Shown in pieces: positions 48,801-57,483 of a DNA stretch of 64,000 nt. A program made the translations under genes and the position numbers. The stretch lies in the NCBI RefSeq assembly GCF_027942865.1, contig NC_134520.1, forward strand, positions 6,211,501 through 6,275,500, read 5' to 3'. This stretch comes from Odontesthes bonariensis. Lineage: Eukaryota > Chordata > Actinopteri > Atheriniformes > Atherinopsidae. Under the pieces are notes generated by a model. That model saw nothing but the letters and a program-made list of their open reading frames with translations, did no database searches and was not told the origin of the DNA. The first letter of the stretch is position 1; each line of letters starts with the position of its first letter.

Positions 48801-51800
48801 CACAATGCACCAGATGAACAGATCTGCAGTGCAGGCAGGCCAGTTCGGCAGCTGGACTTTTCTACGAAGCCATGCTGCGGTAGCAGATTCAGTATGTGGT
48901 TTAGTTTTGTCTTGCTGAGATGTGCAAGGCCGTCCCTAAAAAAATATGTTGTCTGAATGGGAGCACATGTTGTAACCCATTCAGCACTGATGGGGCCTTT
49001 CCAGATGCGCAAGTTACCGTTTTAAATTAGCTTTAGCTCGGAGAGGCATTTTTGGATCATGTCCACTTGTGGCTCATGGCTGTGTTCACAGACAATGTGT
49101 TCCTGAGCCGACGCAGTGATTTCCATGACAGAATCTAGCCTGTTTTTATTGCAGTGCCACCTGAGGATCAAAAGATCATGGACATCCAGTAATGATTTTC
49201 AGCCCGATGCCTTTCACACAGAGGTGTCTCCAGATTCTTGGAATCTTTTGATGATATTATGTACTGGAGATGATGACATTTTTAAAATTATGGCAATTGT
49301 ACATTGAGCAACATTCTGAAATTGCTCCACAGTTTGCAAATGTAGTTTTTTGCAGACTGCTGAACCTCTGCTCATCTTCACTTCTAAAATAAACTCTCTG
49401 TAAGATGCCCCCATCCCAAATTACTTGGGATGTGTTGCTATTATCAATTTAAAAAATTTCACTTTAAACATTTTTTATGTTGTATGGTGTTCCACTGTGA
49501 ATAAAATATTCATTCTGCTTTTTTATTTACATTTTACACAAAATCCCCAAATTATTTGCGCTAATTGTCTGGAGATCTTATTCTTAAACCGTTTGCACAC
49601 GCAGTCTTCCACAAAAAAGGCGAACGCCACCCTGCCTTCACTTTTGAAAGATAAAGCCTCTCTGTTATGCCATTTTAAAGCAACACTGGAGAAATCTGTG
49701 AACCTTAAAACGTTGCGCTTTTGACTCGGATTTTGTACACTGATCTTTGCTATACACATTCCCGGGCCTGAAAGACCCTGGTGCACTCAGGGGCTACGAT
49801 ACCGCAGTTTACAAGTTTGGTTTCCAGCCCAACGGCAAATCTTTCTGCTTTACAGTTGCTTGACATCTTTGAGGGCTTTTGATGGCGCCTTTGTTGCCTC
49901 TTCAACATGACAAGAATTTCATGTGTATGGCTGTACTTGTGCTGGGCTCACACGGAGATTTGTTTTCATGACAGTGGTATTACATCTCACAACTGTAGGG
50001 GGAAGGCAAAGAGCAAACAGATTATAAAAAATAATTTAAATCTAGTCATGTTACTAACTTGTTAACATTTAACCAGTAATTTCCACCAAGTTCCAATAGG
50101 TACTTTTAAAGCACTAATTTACAGTTCAGGATTAGGTGGAAATTTCCTTCAAGATTTTCCCATCCCACTTTGGTCAAATAAGCGGCGAGGATAAGAAGAC
50201 TTGTAGTCCTTAAAATGTTTCTAAATGGGGTTGTACATATGGAGCCCAAGAGCGGTTCATGCGCTTGTGGAAAATTTTGAAGCCTTGGGGATCAAAGATT
50301 TGACTGTGAGCTGAGTGTTAACAAGGTGTAGCCTGCAGTCACCAGGTTAAAGCTGTAGGGAATACAAAACAAACTGAATGTCCATTAAGCAAACTAAGTA
50401 TACAGCTCAAACAGTACTTCCTGCACTTGTCAAGAAAAGATGGATAGACATGACTGCTCCTTGTGAAACCTCTGTTGCCTAGATGGCTTCCCTGTGCACA
50501 AAATCATTTACTTTTACATGAAAAGCTGTTCAGGCAATTTTCTTCTCTTTTGTTGCAATAGCAATACAGGAAGACGGCAGCAATTAAGAGTTCTGACATT
50601 ACACTTTCATGTAACCTATGTCTCTAATCCCTGTAGGAACAACTTTCAAACAACCGGCTGACAAATTACCAGCTGCTTATTCTGAACAACTCCCATTATC
50701 TAAATATACCATGACATGGCTCTGAGAAGCATTCATGCTGAGCAGAACAGGCAAAAGTTCATCCTGAGCTCTCAAACATATCGACGTGATGATGCTTTTC
50801 CAACTGAACCCTGCTGTTTTCACTGTTGTCCGCCCCACCTGCACGTGCACACTCAGGTTCAAACAGAGGGGAGTTTTTTAACCAAAGACTTCAAAATGAT
50901 AAACAGCAGATGCTTAGCAGGAGCTGTACCTACGACAGACGGGGTGAGAACATTTCAGGTAAACACACAGAGGATTTCGGATTCAAATCCACCGTTTCTC
51001 TTTGAGAGGCGGTGGATCAAAAGACTTTTCTCTCTGGCCGCTCCACGTTTATAGAATGTATGAGCATTAATCACACCTCGTTCACACAGTGAAGACACAT
51101 ATCTTGGTAAGTTTTTAAACTAACCATCAAAGACCATCATTTTTATAGCACCGCTCAGAGCCATACAATGAAGAAAGACTCCTTTTGGCACATAGTGGGC
51201 TTATGTATCTCCCCATGAACAGTGCTCACAGACTTTATATAGAAGATGGAACAAAGATGGAACTGGATGCTGTTGGTGGACACATAAAACCTATGTTACA
51301 ACAGCCCAAAAGAAGTTTTATCCAGTCAGAAATTCTCTTATTGTAAAATAATTTCAAACCTGAATAAAATTCCAGTGCTATAAAATGTGTTCCCTTTCTA
51401 ATTATTGGCCACATAACAATAAAATAGTCAATAATAGGCAGATTAATAATAACAGTAGTCAGTAAATAAAATCCCGTCCTGGAAATGGTACAGGTTGATT
51501 TTTTTTCTCCATTTTAAGTGGTAAGTGTGGTATTAAAATGTTTTTTGTTAAACACCTCATGTGATATACCTTTAACAAACACACTGCTCTAAATGGTTAG
51601 ATAGGTCCCACATTCATTTCACATCTCATTGCTCTCAAAAACGAAATGTCAAGCAGCTCATCATTATCCCATGTATAACAACACAAAGTCCAGTTAGTCT
51701 CACTTAAGTTAGCTCTGACTGACCGTTTTCAGAAACAAGACGCACAATATTCACATTTTTGCCCAGAACCTGTTTATCTCAGATGAAGTCCTGTTACAGT

Positions 51801-52049
51801 ATCCTCGTGGCTGTGAAGGTAAAATGTGAAATTACTTTTGTCTGTTTCAAGTTTTCCCTCAACTTTATCTCTATGCAGTTACACAATCCTGCGAAATTTA
51901 AAGAAGTTTAGCTGGATACATAAAGAGTGAGGGAATAAATGCTACAGGTTATAACAGGGCATTTAGCCCGTGGCAGCACTGATGCTTACCTTAATGTTGC
52001 AGCATAACCTCCTTGGTTTCCTCGAGTCTTTGGGAAAATGCATGTCCAT
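30773..52049 (-). CDS. slco2a1: prostaglandin transporter SLCO2A1, complete gene, 14 coding exons
   Basis: Joined in order 52049-51990, 42426-42289, 41683-41521, 41017-40805, 40259-40161, 40059-39920, 37581-37509, 37389-37225, 36999-36798, 35936-35789, 32374-32211, 31919-31855, 31107-30987 and 30893-30773, the exons give 1872 bases, 623 residues plus stop. All junctions are AG/GT and every phase matches. The protein is an organic-anion transporting polypeptide: twelve predicted membrane segments, the OATP signature [14 protein letters not shown] at about residue 230, a Kazal-like cysteine loop at about 420-480, and the SLCO2A1-like block [24 protein letters not shown]2A1 imports prostaglandins across the plasma membrane for clearance. 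Human SLCO2A1 is of similar length (about 640 residues). The start codon is fixed by an upstream in-frame TAG with no earlier ATG between. Confidence 0.93.
30987..31107 (-). CDS. slco2a1: slco2a1 exon 13
   Basis: Encodes [20 protein letters not shown] and the cysteine-containing extracellular stretch before TM12 ([19 protein letters not shown]). The donor GTAGGA splits an arginine codon completed in exon 14. Confidence 0.92.
31855..31919 (-). CDS. slco2a1: slco2a1 exon 12
   Basis: A 65-bp exon encoding [17 protein letters not shown], the start of TM11, conserved among OATPs. Confidence 0.92.
32211..32374 (-). CDS. slco2a1: slco2a1 exon 11
   Basis: Starts in phase 0 with [10 protein letters not shown], the last cysteines of the extracellular Kazal-like loop, followed by CANNCSHF and TM10 ([20 protein letters not shown]) and [10 protein letters not shown] nearly identical GGTATACACCTG occurs twice at the acceptor; only the outer one gives the family reading. 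Confidence 0.92.
33381..33412. repeat. hairpin, 14-bp perfect arms
   Basis: GCTCCTTATTGGAT and its exact reverse complement are separated by four bases, within the intron between slco2a1 exons 10 and 11. No further structure extends it. Confidence 0.85.
34502..34883. mobile_element. Harbinger-type MITE
   Basis: The ends are GGCTGCGGCTACACGAAAAC and the inverted GTGTAGCCGTAGCC, flanked by TTA on both sides (34499-34501 and 34884-34886). CGTTTT/AAAACG motifs recur inside. The 382 bp contain no gene. Size and 3-bp target duplication fit a PIF/Harbinger MITE. Confidence 0.8.
35648..35668. repeat. C21 homopolymer
   Basis: Uninterrupted run of 21 C about 120 bp from slco2a1 exon 10, on its 3' intron side. 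A run this long is prone to length error in sequencing. Confidence 0.95.
35789..35936 (-). CDS. slco2a1: slco2a1 exon 10 (Kazal-like loop)
   Basis: Encodes [20 protein letters not shown] followed by [18 protein letters not shown], the cysteine-rich Kazal-like module in the large extracellular loop between TM9 and TM10. Cysteine spacing matches OATP proteins. The exon ends in phase 0 at a GTCAGA donor. Confidence 0.94.
36798..36999 (-). CDS. slco2a1: slco2a1 exon 9
   Basis: Encodes TM8 ([20 protein letters not shown]) and TM9 ([19 protein letters not shown]), then the start of the large extracellular loop. The donor is GTGAGT. Confidence 0.94.
37225..37389 (-). CDS. slco2a1: slco2a1 exon 8
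   Basis: Encodes TM7 ([20 protein letters not shown]) and the highly conserved SLCO2A1-like [18 protein letters not shown]. Strongest single-exon support for the gene identity. Confidence 0.95.
37509..37581 (-). CDS. slco2a1: slco2a1 exon 7
   Basis: Encodes an acidic cytosolic loop ([16 protein letters not shown]) and VSLIDFLK, joined to MFPRMF of exon 8. The loop is variable among family members. Splice phases fit both neighbours. Confidence 0.88.
39920..40059 (-). CDS. slco2a1: slco2a1 exon 6 (OATP signature)
   Basis: Contains [14 protein letters not shown], the OATP superfamily signature at the start of TM6, then [20 protein letters not shown]. The exon ends exactly on a codon before the GTAAGT donor. 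Confidence 0.94.
40161..40259 (-). CDS. slco2a1: slco2a1 exon 5
   Basis: Encodes TM5 ([20 protein letters not shown]) and the following loop [11 protein letters not shown]. Acceptor CACAG, donor GTAATT. Confidence 0.92.
40805..41017 (-). CDS. slco2a1: slco2a1 exon 4
   Basis: Encodes a cysteine-containing extracellular loop with a potential N-glycosylation site (GNASS), then TM4 ([20 protein letters not shown]) and [20 protein letters not shown], a strongly conserved OATP stretch. The acceptor is the first AG after a pyrimidine tract and keeps the phase. Confidence 0.93.
41521..41683 (-). CDS. slco2a1: slco2a1 exon 3
   Basis: Encodes TM2 ([14 protein letters not shown]), the OATP loop [15 protein letters not shown]3 and [13 protein letters not shown]. 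The donor is GTAAGG. Confidence 0.94.
42289..42426 (-). CDS. slco2a1: slco2a1 exon 2
   Basis: Encodes TM1 and the first extracellular loop: [46 protein letters not shown]. It starts and ends in phase 0. Confidence 0.94.
43111..43324 (-). mobile_element. tRNA-derived SINE, copy in Tc1
   Basis: The minus strand starts with a tRNA-like head: A-box-like TAGTTGGTTAGGCGG and B-box GGTTCGACTCC. A CT-rich body (CCCCCTGCTTCCTGTCTCTC) and a tail follow. GTTCTGATGTAACTTT flanks both sides (from 43097 and from 43325), a target duplication of about 16 bp. Confidence 0.85.
43793..43855. repeat. TTGTCAT-rich minisatellite
   Basis: Imperfect repeats of 7-11 bp built from TTGTCATC and TTTGTTGTCAT inside the LTR-derived block. 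Confidence 0.75.
45837..46844 (+). repeat. 3' LTR with three tandem internal units
   Basis: The LTR has a short inverted terminal pair TGTTA/TAACA. Its right part is a tandem triplication: 45950-46250 (301 bp), 46251-46547 and 46548-46844 (297 bp each). Copies are almost identical and each has an AATAAA (46177, 46474 and 46771). The last copy ends exactly at the LTR end, so the duplicated unit spans the poly(A)-signal region to the LTR terminus. Confidence 0.75.
46887..47086 (-). mobile_element. tRNA-derived SINE, duplicated copy
   Basis: This is the duplicate of the 43111-43324 SINE, carried along with its flanks rather than independently inserted: the same GTTCTGATGTAACTTT target duplication and the same outer Tc1 sequence are present. 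It differs by loss of about 13-15 bp next to the B-box. Confidence 0.85.
47301..48560. other. no gene seen in slco2a1 intron 1
   Basis: Plus-strand frames at 47637-47876 and 47909-48186 are open but match no family I know and have no splice or start support. Otherwise ordinary intronic sequence. Confidence 0.35.
48560..49560 (-). mobile_element. Tc1/mariner (IS630-type) relic
   Basis: On the minus strand the terminal-type sequence CAACACATCCCAAGTAATTT occurs at about 49450, and fragments of the catalytic half of the transposase are readable around 48950-48800 ([17 protein letters not shown], aligning with the HGxxxKxxxVxxxPAxS region of the family). Many stops and frameshifts are present. 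A deletion derivative of a related element lies at 61715-62300. Confidence 0.6.
49720..50010 (-). repeat. interspersed repeat, partner of 25788-26075
   Basis: The reverse complement carries CCCCCTACAGTTGTGAGATG, CATCAAAAGCCC and TTCTCCAGTGTTGCTTTAA in the same order as 25788-26075. Confidence 0.65.
50011..51989. other. no gene seen in slco2a1 intron 1
   Basis: No exon or clear element was recognised. The plus-strand frame at 50716-51054 (112 codons) has no domain and begins at an unsupported ATG. Confidence 0.4.
51990..52049 (-). CDS. slco2a1: slco2a1 exon 1 (start)
   Basis: ATG at 52049-52047 opens [20 protein letters not shown], a basic cytosolic N-terminus ending at GTAAGC and joining in phase 0 to [10 protein letters not shown] of exon 2. 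The NIK-FVxC junction is the one found in mammalian SLCO2A1. A second ATG two codons in is an alternative. The N-terminus is about 12 residues shorter than in human. Confidence 0.88.
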
Positions 52050-52632
52050 TGGTCCTGCTATTATTGTCCTCGCGCGAGCATAGAGCGAACTTGTCTACAG
52101 ATATCTGTGTCAGACCGAAGCTTTTTCTTCTGTCCCCATCGGCGAGCTGGGGGTTGGGTGGTGGGGGCTGTCCAAGGCTCTGGTGATGTAATTGGACTCA
52201 ACCTACAACTCCATGCGTAAATGTTTTGAAACTTTAAACTGGTACATGACGGTCTCGCGCTGACACACTGAGTCACGCGGGAGTTTGTTCAATTTGCACA
52301 CCTGTGAAATTATTAACCACAAATCTGAATGATATGTGTGCCAGGTTATTAAGAGCGACCAGTCAGCGTTACTCACGGGGCTGTTTACATACATACTTCC
52401 GATAAACAGCACGATTAAGACAAGACTGAACGAGTTTTCGTGTCATTCAAAATGTTTTCATCCCCTCAGTGAATCCCTGCTTTGGTCTCGAGCAGCTAAA
52501 ACAGGCTTAATGCTTCATTAGTTGTGGTATGCGGCGCCGCGAGCGGTTTCAGTCCAGAGCTAATGAGTACAAACTACTAACAGAGAAGCAATGGACGTTT
52601 ATGGAGCAGCCGTTTAGCTATTTAAATCTTAA
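52050..52632. other. slco2a1 5' flank
   Basis: This is the presumed 5' UTR and promoter. An in-frame TAG lies about 60 bp upstream of the ATG. I see no clear TATA box. It is the only unique sequence between the gene start and the MITE at 52633. Confidence 0.4.
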
Positions 52633-53234
52633 AGCTGCAGTCTGCAGGATTTGTTGTTGTCATACGTAAAGTCCTAATTTTTGGCATTTTAAGCGTTTAC
52701 ATGATCTATCAGAACGCTTGAAGTTGAAAACGGTGACCTCCGTAGTCGCAAAATACAAGAAATGCTTATTTTTTAACCGAAAAATAAAAAGTTATTCAAC
52801 TTCCTGTCCCGCCCCATCAAAACACATGAGAACTCGTGCACGTAGACGTGCACGCCAGATGCGCTTACACGACTCCTCATTCATCAACTCACCTGTCATT
52901 TGCGATCATGGAAGACACAGTAAGTAGACTAGCCCGTAATGAAGTTCAATAGTCTAGATAAATAAGCGTGGGGACGAGCCTACCTTGTATCGCGCGTGCA
53001 CAATCGGTGATTGACAGGCAGCAGAGCCCAGCTCGTAAACCTGATTGGTTACCTTTTACCGGTCCGGTCTGCAATTTTGTAAACAAACCTGCTGGCTTTG
53101 GAGGGACCTAGCGGGACATATAGGGGACCTAGAGAACTCATTTTTTTTTTGTATTGGGGTATTTAATGTACTACTTTCAGAATCCCCGGACAGTTCCAGG
53201 CATTATGCTTGAAAAAGAGTTGCAGACTGCAGCT
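52633..53234. mobile_element. TTAA-flanked MITE upstream of slco2a1
   Basis: The ends AGCTGCAGTCTGCA and TGCAGACTGCAGCT are inverted copies, flanked by TTAA (52629-52632 and 53235-53238). The 602-bp element fits a piggyBac/Kolobok-type MITE. It contains an isolated ATGGAAGACACA followed by GTAAGT at about 52907, which looks like a first-exon remnant of a longer relative. Confidence 0.75.
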
Positions 53235-53887
53235 TTAAATGACCTACCACAGATGTATAACAACGTGATTATCTGTTCAGTGTGTTTTTGTTGATCAGTT
53301 TATATGTCATGCTGACCAGGTGGTAACTTAAAATTATTACCAGGAGTTAGTTGAACTTTAGACGGAGACGAGCAAGTTAATGGCACACATTGAGGCAAAT
53401 TAGTTAACCGATTCTTCATGCCTGTAAAAGGTTATTACACCCAGAAGGTCGGGATGTTCTTGTAGTATTTCAACAATTCCTCCTCGAGCCACATAAATGA
53501 ACAAAATATTTAGTCTTCTAATTGATGAAAAATACTCTCCCCTCTCTCCTCTGTCTGCCTCTCTTTTGAGTTTATAAACTCAAAAGGCAGGCCAGTGGGT
53601 CCAGCCCGAAGCAGACCTTTGAGTTATCAGTCCAGAGACGGTCCTGGCCATATTTACGCCCTTACGGCGAACCATCCAAAGTTATTCAATTTCGCATATA
53701 GCTTATAACAATAATTTAAAAAAAAATCACAGTCAGGACTTCTGTGTGAATTTGCACTTGTTGTGTTGCAAACATAAACTAGACTGAAATTAGTTGCATG
53801 ACATGATGCCTCAATTCTAATTCTAATTCTAATTCAGCAAAACTAAAAATCAAATACAGTCGTGGCTAATAGCAACATATTAGCAAG
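53235..53887. other. no gene seen
   Basis: Intergenic DNA with a 14-bp palindrome (GAGTTTATAAACTC) at about 53567-53580 and a short TTCTAA run at about 53813-53834. Confidence 0.4.
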
Positions 53888-54044
53888 AGGCGAGAATGAG
53901 GAGTCACGTGACTCCGGTCGGCCATGTTGGCAGAAGAATCTATTGGTTGCCAGGGGCAACGCCATTAACTGAACGGATATCTTCCCGCATTTGACATTTC
54001 GGCAGGGCAGAGACGAATACAAAAAAAAGAATGAAAGCAAAGCA

Positions 54045-55157
54045 ATGCAGAGAGATAAGGCGAAAGAAAAGGGACCTTACAGGAACAAGCTTATTACAAG
54101 CGCACAGCAGCGGTATTTGGAGAAACTGTCCAGCATCCAAAATATTGATCCTTACGAGCTCCCTGCAGCAGAATGGCACAGAGACCTGGACCAGTTACCT
54201 CCGTGCACATATATGGACATAGTAAATTATCTTGTCTTTGGTGTAAGCTACTACACTATGCAGGAGTTTAAAAGTCACAAATCTTTGGAATCGTACGAGA
54301 CTTTCTGCTGTGGCTGGGTGCAGGACTTGGCCATCTACAAGCCTCCAGGTGGCTCTGGTGATGATAACAGCGTTGTACTGGCAAAGGTAAGGTTCTTGTC
54401 ATGCATTTTAGTGTTGTAATTACATTGCATTGAGACACTTCTTGACCAAAATGACAACGTAATTAACTGCGACTTGTTTTGTAAACACTAGATTAACGAG
54501 ACGTTCAATGTACACAAACGTTTCCAATGTTTTGATGTATGCTAAAGCTTATGTTTAGGTATTTAGTTGTCATTTGATTTTAGCCCAACGACACATACTG
54601 TAGCGGGTTATTGTGTTGGGTGTTGGGGGCTGCAAAGTGAACAAACCAGTTCTGGGTTGGCTAGGGTACTTATGTGTGATTGCAAGGCGTACATTCCTGG
54701 TTAGATTTAAGCCATTAACATTGTGATTGCAAGGCGTACATTCCTGGTTAGCTTTAAGCCATTAACATTGTGATTGCAAGGTGTACATGTCCTGGTTAGA
54801 TTACAGCCATTATCAATGTGTCTAAAGTGTAGACTGTAACTTGAAATAAATGCTTTTTGCTGTTTAGTTTACTTAACTTTATTTATTTTACAGGTCCTGC
54901 ATTCACGGAGACTCTGTGAGCCTCCACTTACCCAGTCCAGTGGTATCACTTCAGTTGTGTGGGGCTTGTGGACAGACCCTCCGCTGACACGCCATGGTTT
55001 TGCTCTTCTTGTGCTGAATAGTGTTTTTTTGTTCTTTTGCACTAGTAACAGTATTATTTTATTATTATTGCTTGTTGTCAATGTTTACATGCTGGAAATT
55101 TTTATACTTTTGATACTGAATGGACACATGTTCTTTTGCACTGTTAACTTTTCCTAG
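54045..55157 (+). pseudogene. SWIM/YqaJ-family-like gene, 5' part
   Basis: Exon 54045-54386 starts MQRDKAKEKG and encodes RYLEKLSSIQNIDPYELPAA, then DIVNYLVFGVSYYTMQEFKS and HKSLESYETFCCGWVQDLAI, and ends at a GTAAGG donor. Exon 54894-55157 continues VLHSRRLCEPPLTQ and then drifts to an unrelated hydrophobic tail with a stop. The order matches the N-terminal region of a large fish family that, in full-length members, continues to a SWIM zinc finger and a YqaJ-like exonuclease domain. Those domains are absent here. That family membership is from memory of the motif order and needs a search. Confidence 0.55.
54675..54820. repeat. 47-bp tandem repeat, three copies
   Basis: Units starting TGTGATTGCAAGGCGTACA recur at 54675, 54722 and 54769, inside the intron of the plus-strand gene of the THAP element. 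The third is more diverged. Confidence 0.85.
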
Positions 55158-55802
55158 AGGTATATTGCATTCTGCACCTTGCGCCCTTATTCTTTTTTCC
55201 TGTTCTGTTAATAAACATTGTTAAGCCATATCAAGTTGTTTCAAGTATTTATTTCAAACAAATTAAAAAGTAATGAAGAATGAACTCAAACAACACTTTG
55301 GCACATGTTCGTTAAGGCACAGCAAACAGTGACAATCTTATCTAAAGGCATTAGGTTTTCACCCTCACATTTGAGCAGCATGTGCACAGGTACAGTTGAA
55401 TGTAAAAATCTGAATTTGTCCAGTCAGCGTGGTTCTCCAACATCTCATATGAGGCTTACCTACAACAGAATAAATAGTTTATGAAAAAAATCTATGCAAT
55501 CAATGGCAAACCCATCACAGAACACATGCAAAATAAAGATACAGACTGAGAGGGTAACGCTGCTCATGGTATGACAAAAGGGGTGAAGGGGTACACATTA
55601 ACACATTAGCCACATTAGGGGGTAGTTAACATTAATTTTCGAAGAGGCAACAGTTGGCAAATTGAGCATTTTCGAAGAGGCAACAGTTCGCTAGTTAGCT
55701 AGCTAGGCAGCAACGTCAGGTGCACTTCAGGGTTTGCAACAACATAAGGTAACTTCGTAGCTTTAAGAGACAACAACATAAAGAGATTTTTAGAGAACGT
55801 AC

Positions 55803-56032
55803 CCGAGTGAAAATGCAGAGAACACACTCTCATCGACGGAGGGGTGCAATCGAAAGTAAGGTCCAGCCAGCCAGGCAATCCGGCGTCTCCTCGTCAGGTC
55901 AGACGCCTGCTCTCCCTGATGCTGCATCCATTTAGGAAACCGAAAAAAATTTATTTCGTTGTTCCTATGTTTCCCAAACGTATTATGTGAGGTGCTGGAA
56001 CAGTTCTTCACACAGCAGTGATTTCCAGGCAT
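55803..56032 (-). CDS. THAP-domain exon
   Basis: The minus-strand ATG at 56032 opens MPGNHCCVKNCSSTSHNTFG; the exon ends at a GTACGT donor. It has the C-x4-C pair, INFFRFPK and a downstream RRRRIAWLAG, the first half of a THAP zinc finger (C2CH, DNA binding). The C-x2-H half would be in the next exon, which I did not find. THAP domains occur in P-element and Kolobok transposases and in host proteins. Position inside the inverted ends makes transposon origin most likely. Confidence 0.6.
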
Positions 56033-56191
56033 GTTCTTGCAATTCCGCACTGTTTAAACTTACTGATTTAAATACACACGCGTACAATGTAAACGAACGG
56101 AGAGAATGGCGTTTTCTCGCTAGGATTCTGCCAACATGGCGGATAGGGGCGGGGCTCTGTACTATGACGACAACTCCTCATTCTCACGCCT

Positions 56192-57116
56192 ACGTCCCTC
56201 GTAGAAATCAGCATATCTTTATCTTTTCGCCGTTTCTCTTCTTCTTTTCTTCTCTTTCTAAACTGGGCACCCGATGGCTTCTTTGGTCTTTTACCATGAT
56301 GATGATACATGATGACTCAACATTGTTACCTTTGCTTTTCCCATTAACGCCGTCCGTTCAACCGTCAATCAACCGGAGTCACGTGACGTAAACAAATTCA
56401 CGTTGATGACTGCACAGATTATTATTTTTTTTACATTTTTCACATAACCCAATTAATTACATGAAGGTATATGGGTCCATGTTCATTTTAGGAATTAAAT
56501 ACAGTTTATTTGGATTGGAAGCAGCTTGTGTTGTGTGGCCTGAGATCAGTCTATCCCCCGCCCCCCTCCCCCTTACCTCTTCTGACACGCACAACCTGTA
56601 TGACTCTCAGCAGCAAGTTGACGGCACCCACTCCACTAACTTGACATGGAAATGAGCGGTTGTCTAGAAAACTGGCGAGTTTTTTTTGTTGTTGTTGTTG
56701 TTGTTGTTTTAGGGCGCCCTGGGCGGTCGCCCACATTGCCCATAGATACCGGATTAATATCTATGTAAAAGAAGTGGAATTCATGAGAACCAAACTAGTG
56801 GAACTAACTGATGAAATTTAAGCACACAAGCAAGAATTAGAAGCCAAGAATTGTCACACAAACTCAGTTTGTTCTCATTCAAACTTTTACATTTACCAGT
56901 TTGTTTGTAGGCAAATAGGAACAAGCTTCCCAACACTAGTGGCAAATGAAAAGTCTGTCCCACATAAAGTATTAGTATGCGGTGATGCTTTGTTGGGCAG
57001 TGTCTAGGGCACATAAAAACACCACAGACAAGACTAAATGAATAATTTAGTTCTTAAGCTGAGAACAGATGTGAATGGATCAGAGACAGAAAACAGAGGG
57101 GCTGCACTTCATCGAC
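56192..57116. other. no gene seen
   Basis: Intergenic sequence with C-rich stretches near 56553-56572 and a (TTG)n tract at 56686-56708. No exon was recognised. Confidence 0.4.
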
Positions 57117-57483
57117 AGTGTTGACTGACAAAAATGATGGAATCACCACATTTGAAAGATGTTCATTCAGCTTCTTTAAAAAAAAAAAGTTTAAAATAAA
57201 ACAGATATGACTCAAAACAATTTAATAGCTGAAATTTCTGTCCCTGTAAAATATGCCATAAAAATGTGATAAAATTTAACTTCTTTACGATGTTTTTTTA
57301 AATAAAGTGGAGAAAAAGTACATATGGAATCAGCTTTTTTTCTTTTCATTTTAGGCATCTTTAACAAAGCTAATGTTAAACAAAACGGTTTTGTGTTGCA
57401 TCTGTTTTGCTAAAAAAAAAAAAAAAGTAATAGACCCAAATGAGCATCTTTTAAGTGTGGTTTCATAATTTTTGCCAGAGGTT
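57117..57483. mobile_element. candidate mariner-type MITE
   Basis: The left end contains GACAAAAATGATGGAATCAC and the right end reads, inverted, GGCAAAAATTATGAAACCAC. The two ends are similar but diverged and no target duplication is clear. Confidence 0.45.

Larger units (their letters stand above)
53888..56191. mobile_element. two-gene DNA element: THAP exon facing SWIM/YqaJ-type gene
   Basis: The left end reads GGCGAGAATGAGGAGTCACG and shortly after GGCCATGTTGGCAGAA. The reverse complement of the right end has GGCGTGAGAATGAGGAGT and then CGCCATGTTGGCAGAA. A further inverted match to the left end (ACGTCACGTGACTCCGGT) lies at about 56371-56388, so the right boundary could be nearer 56390. 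A plus-strand gene (54045-55157, poly(A) signal near 55211) and a minus-strand THAP exon (56032-55803) converge. Both are incomplete. I could not define a target-site duplication. Confidence 0.6.
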
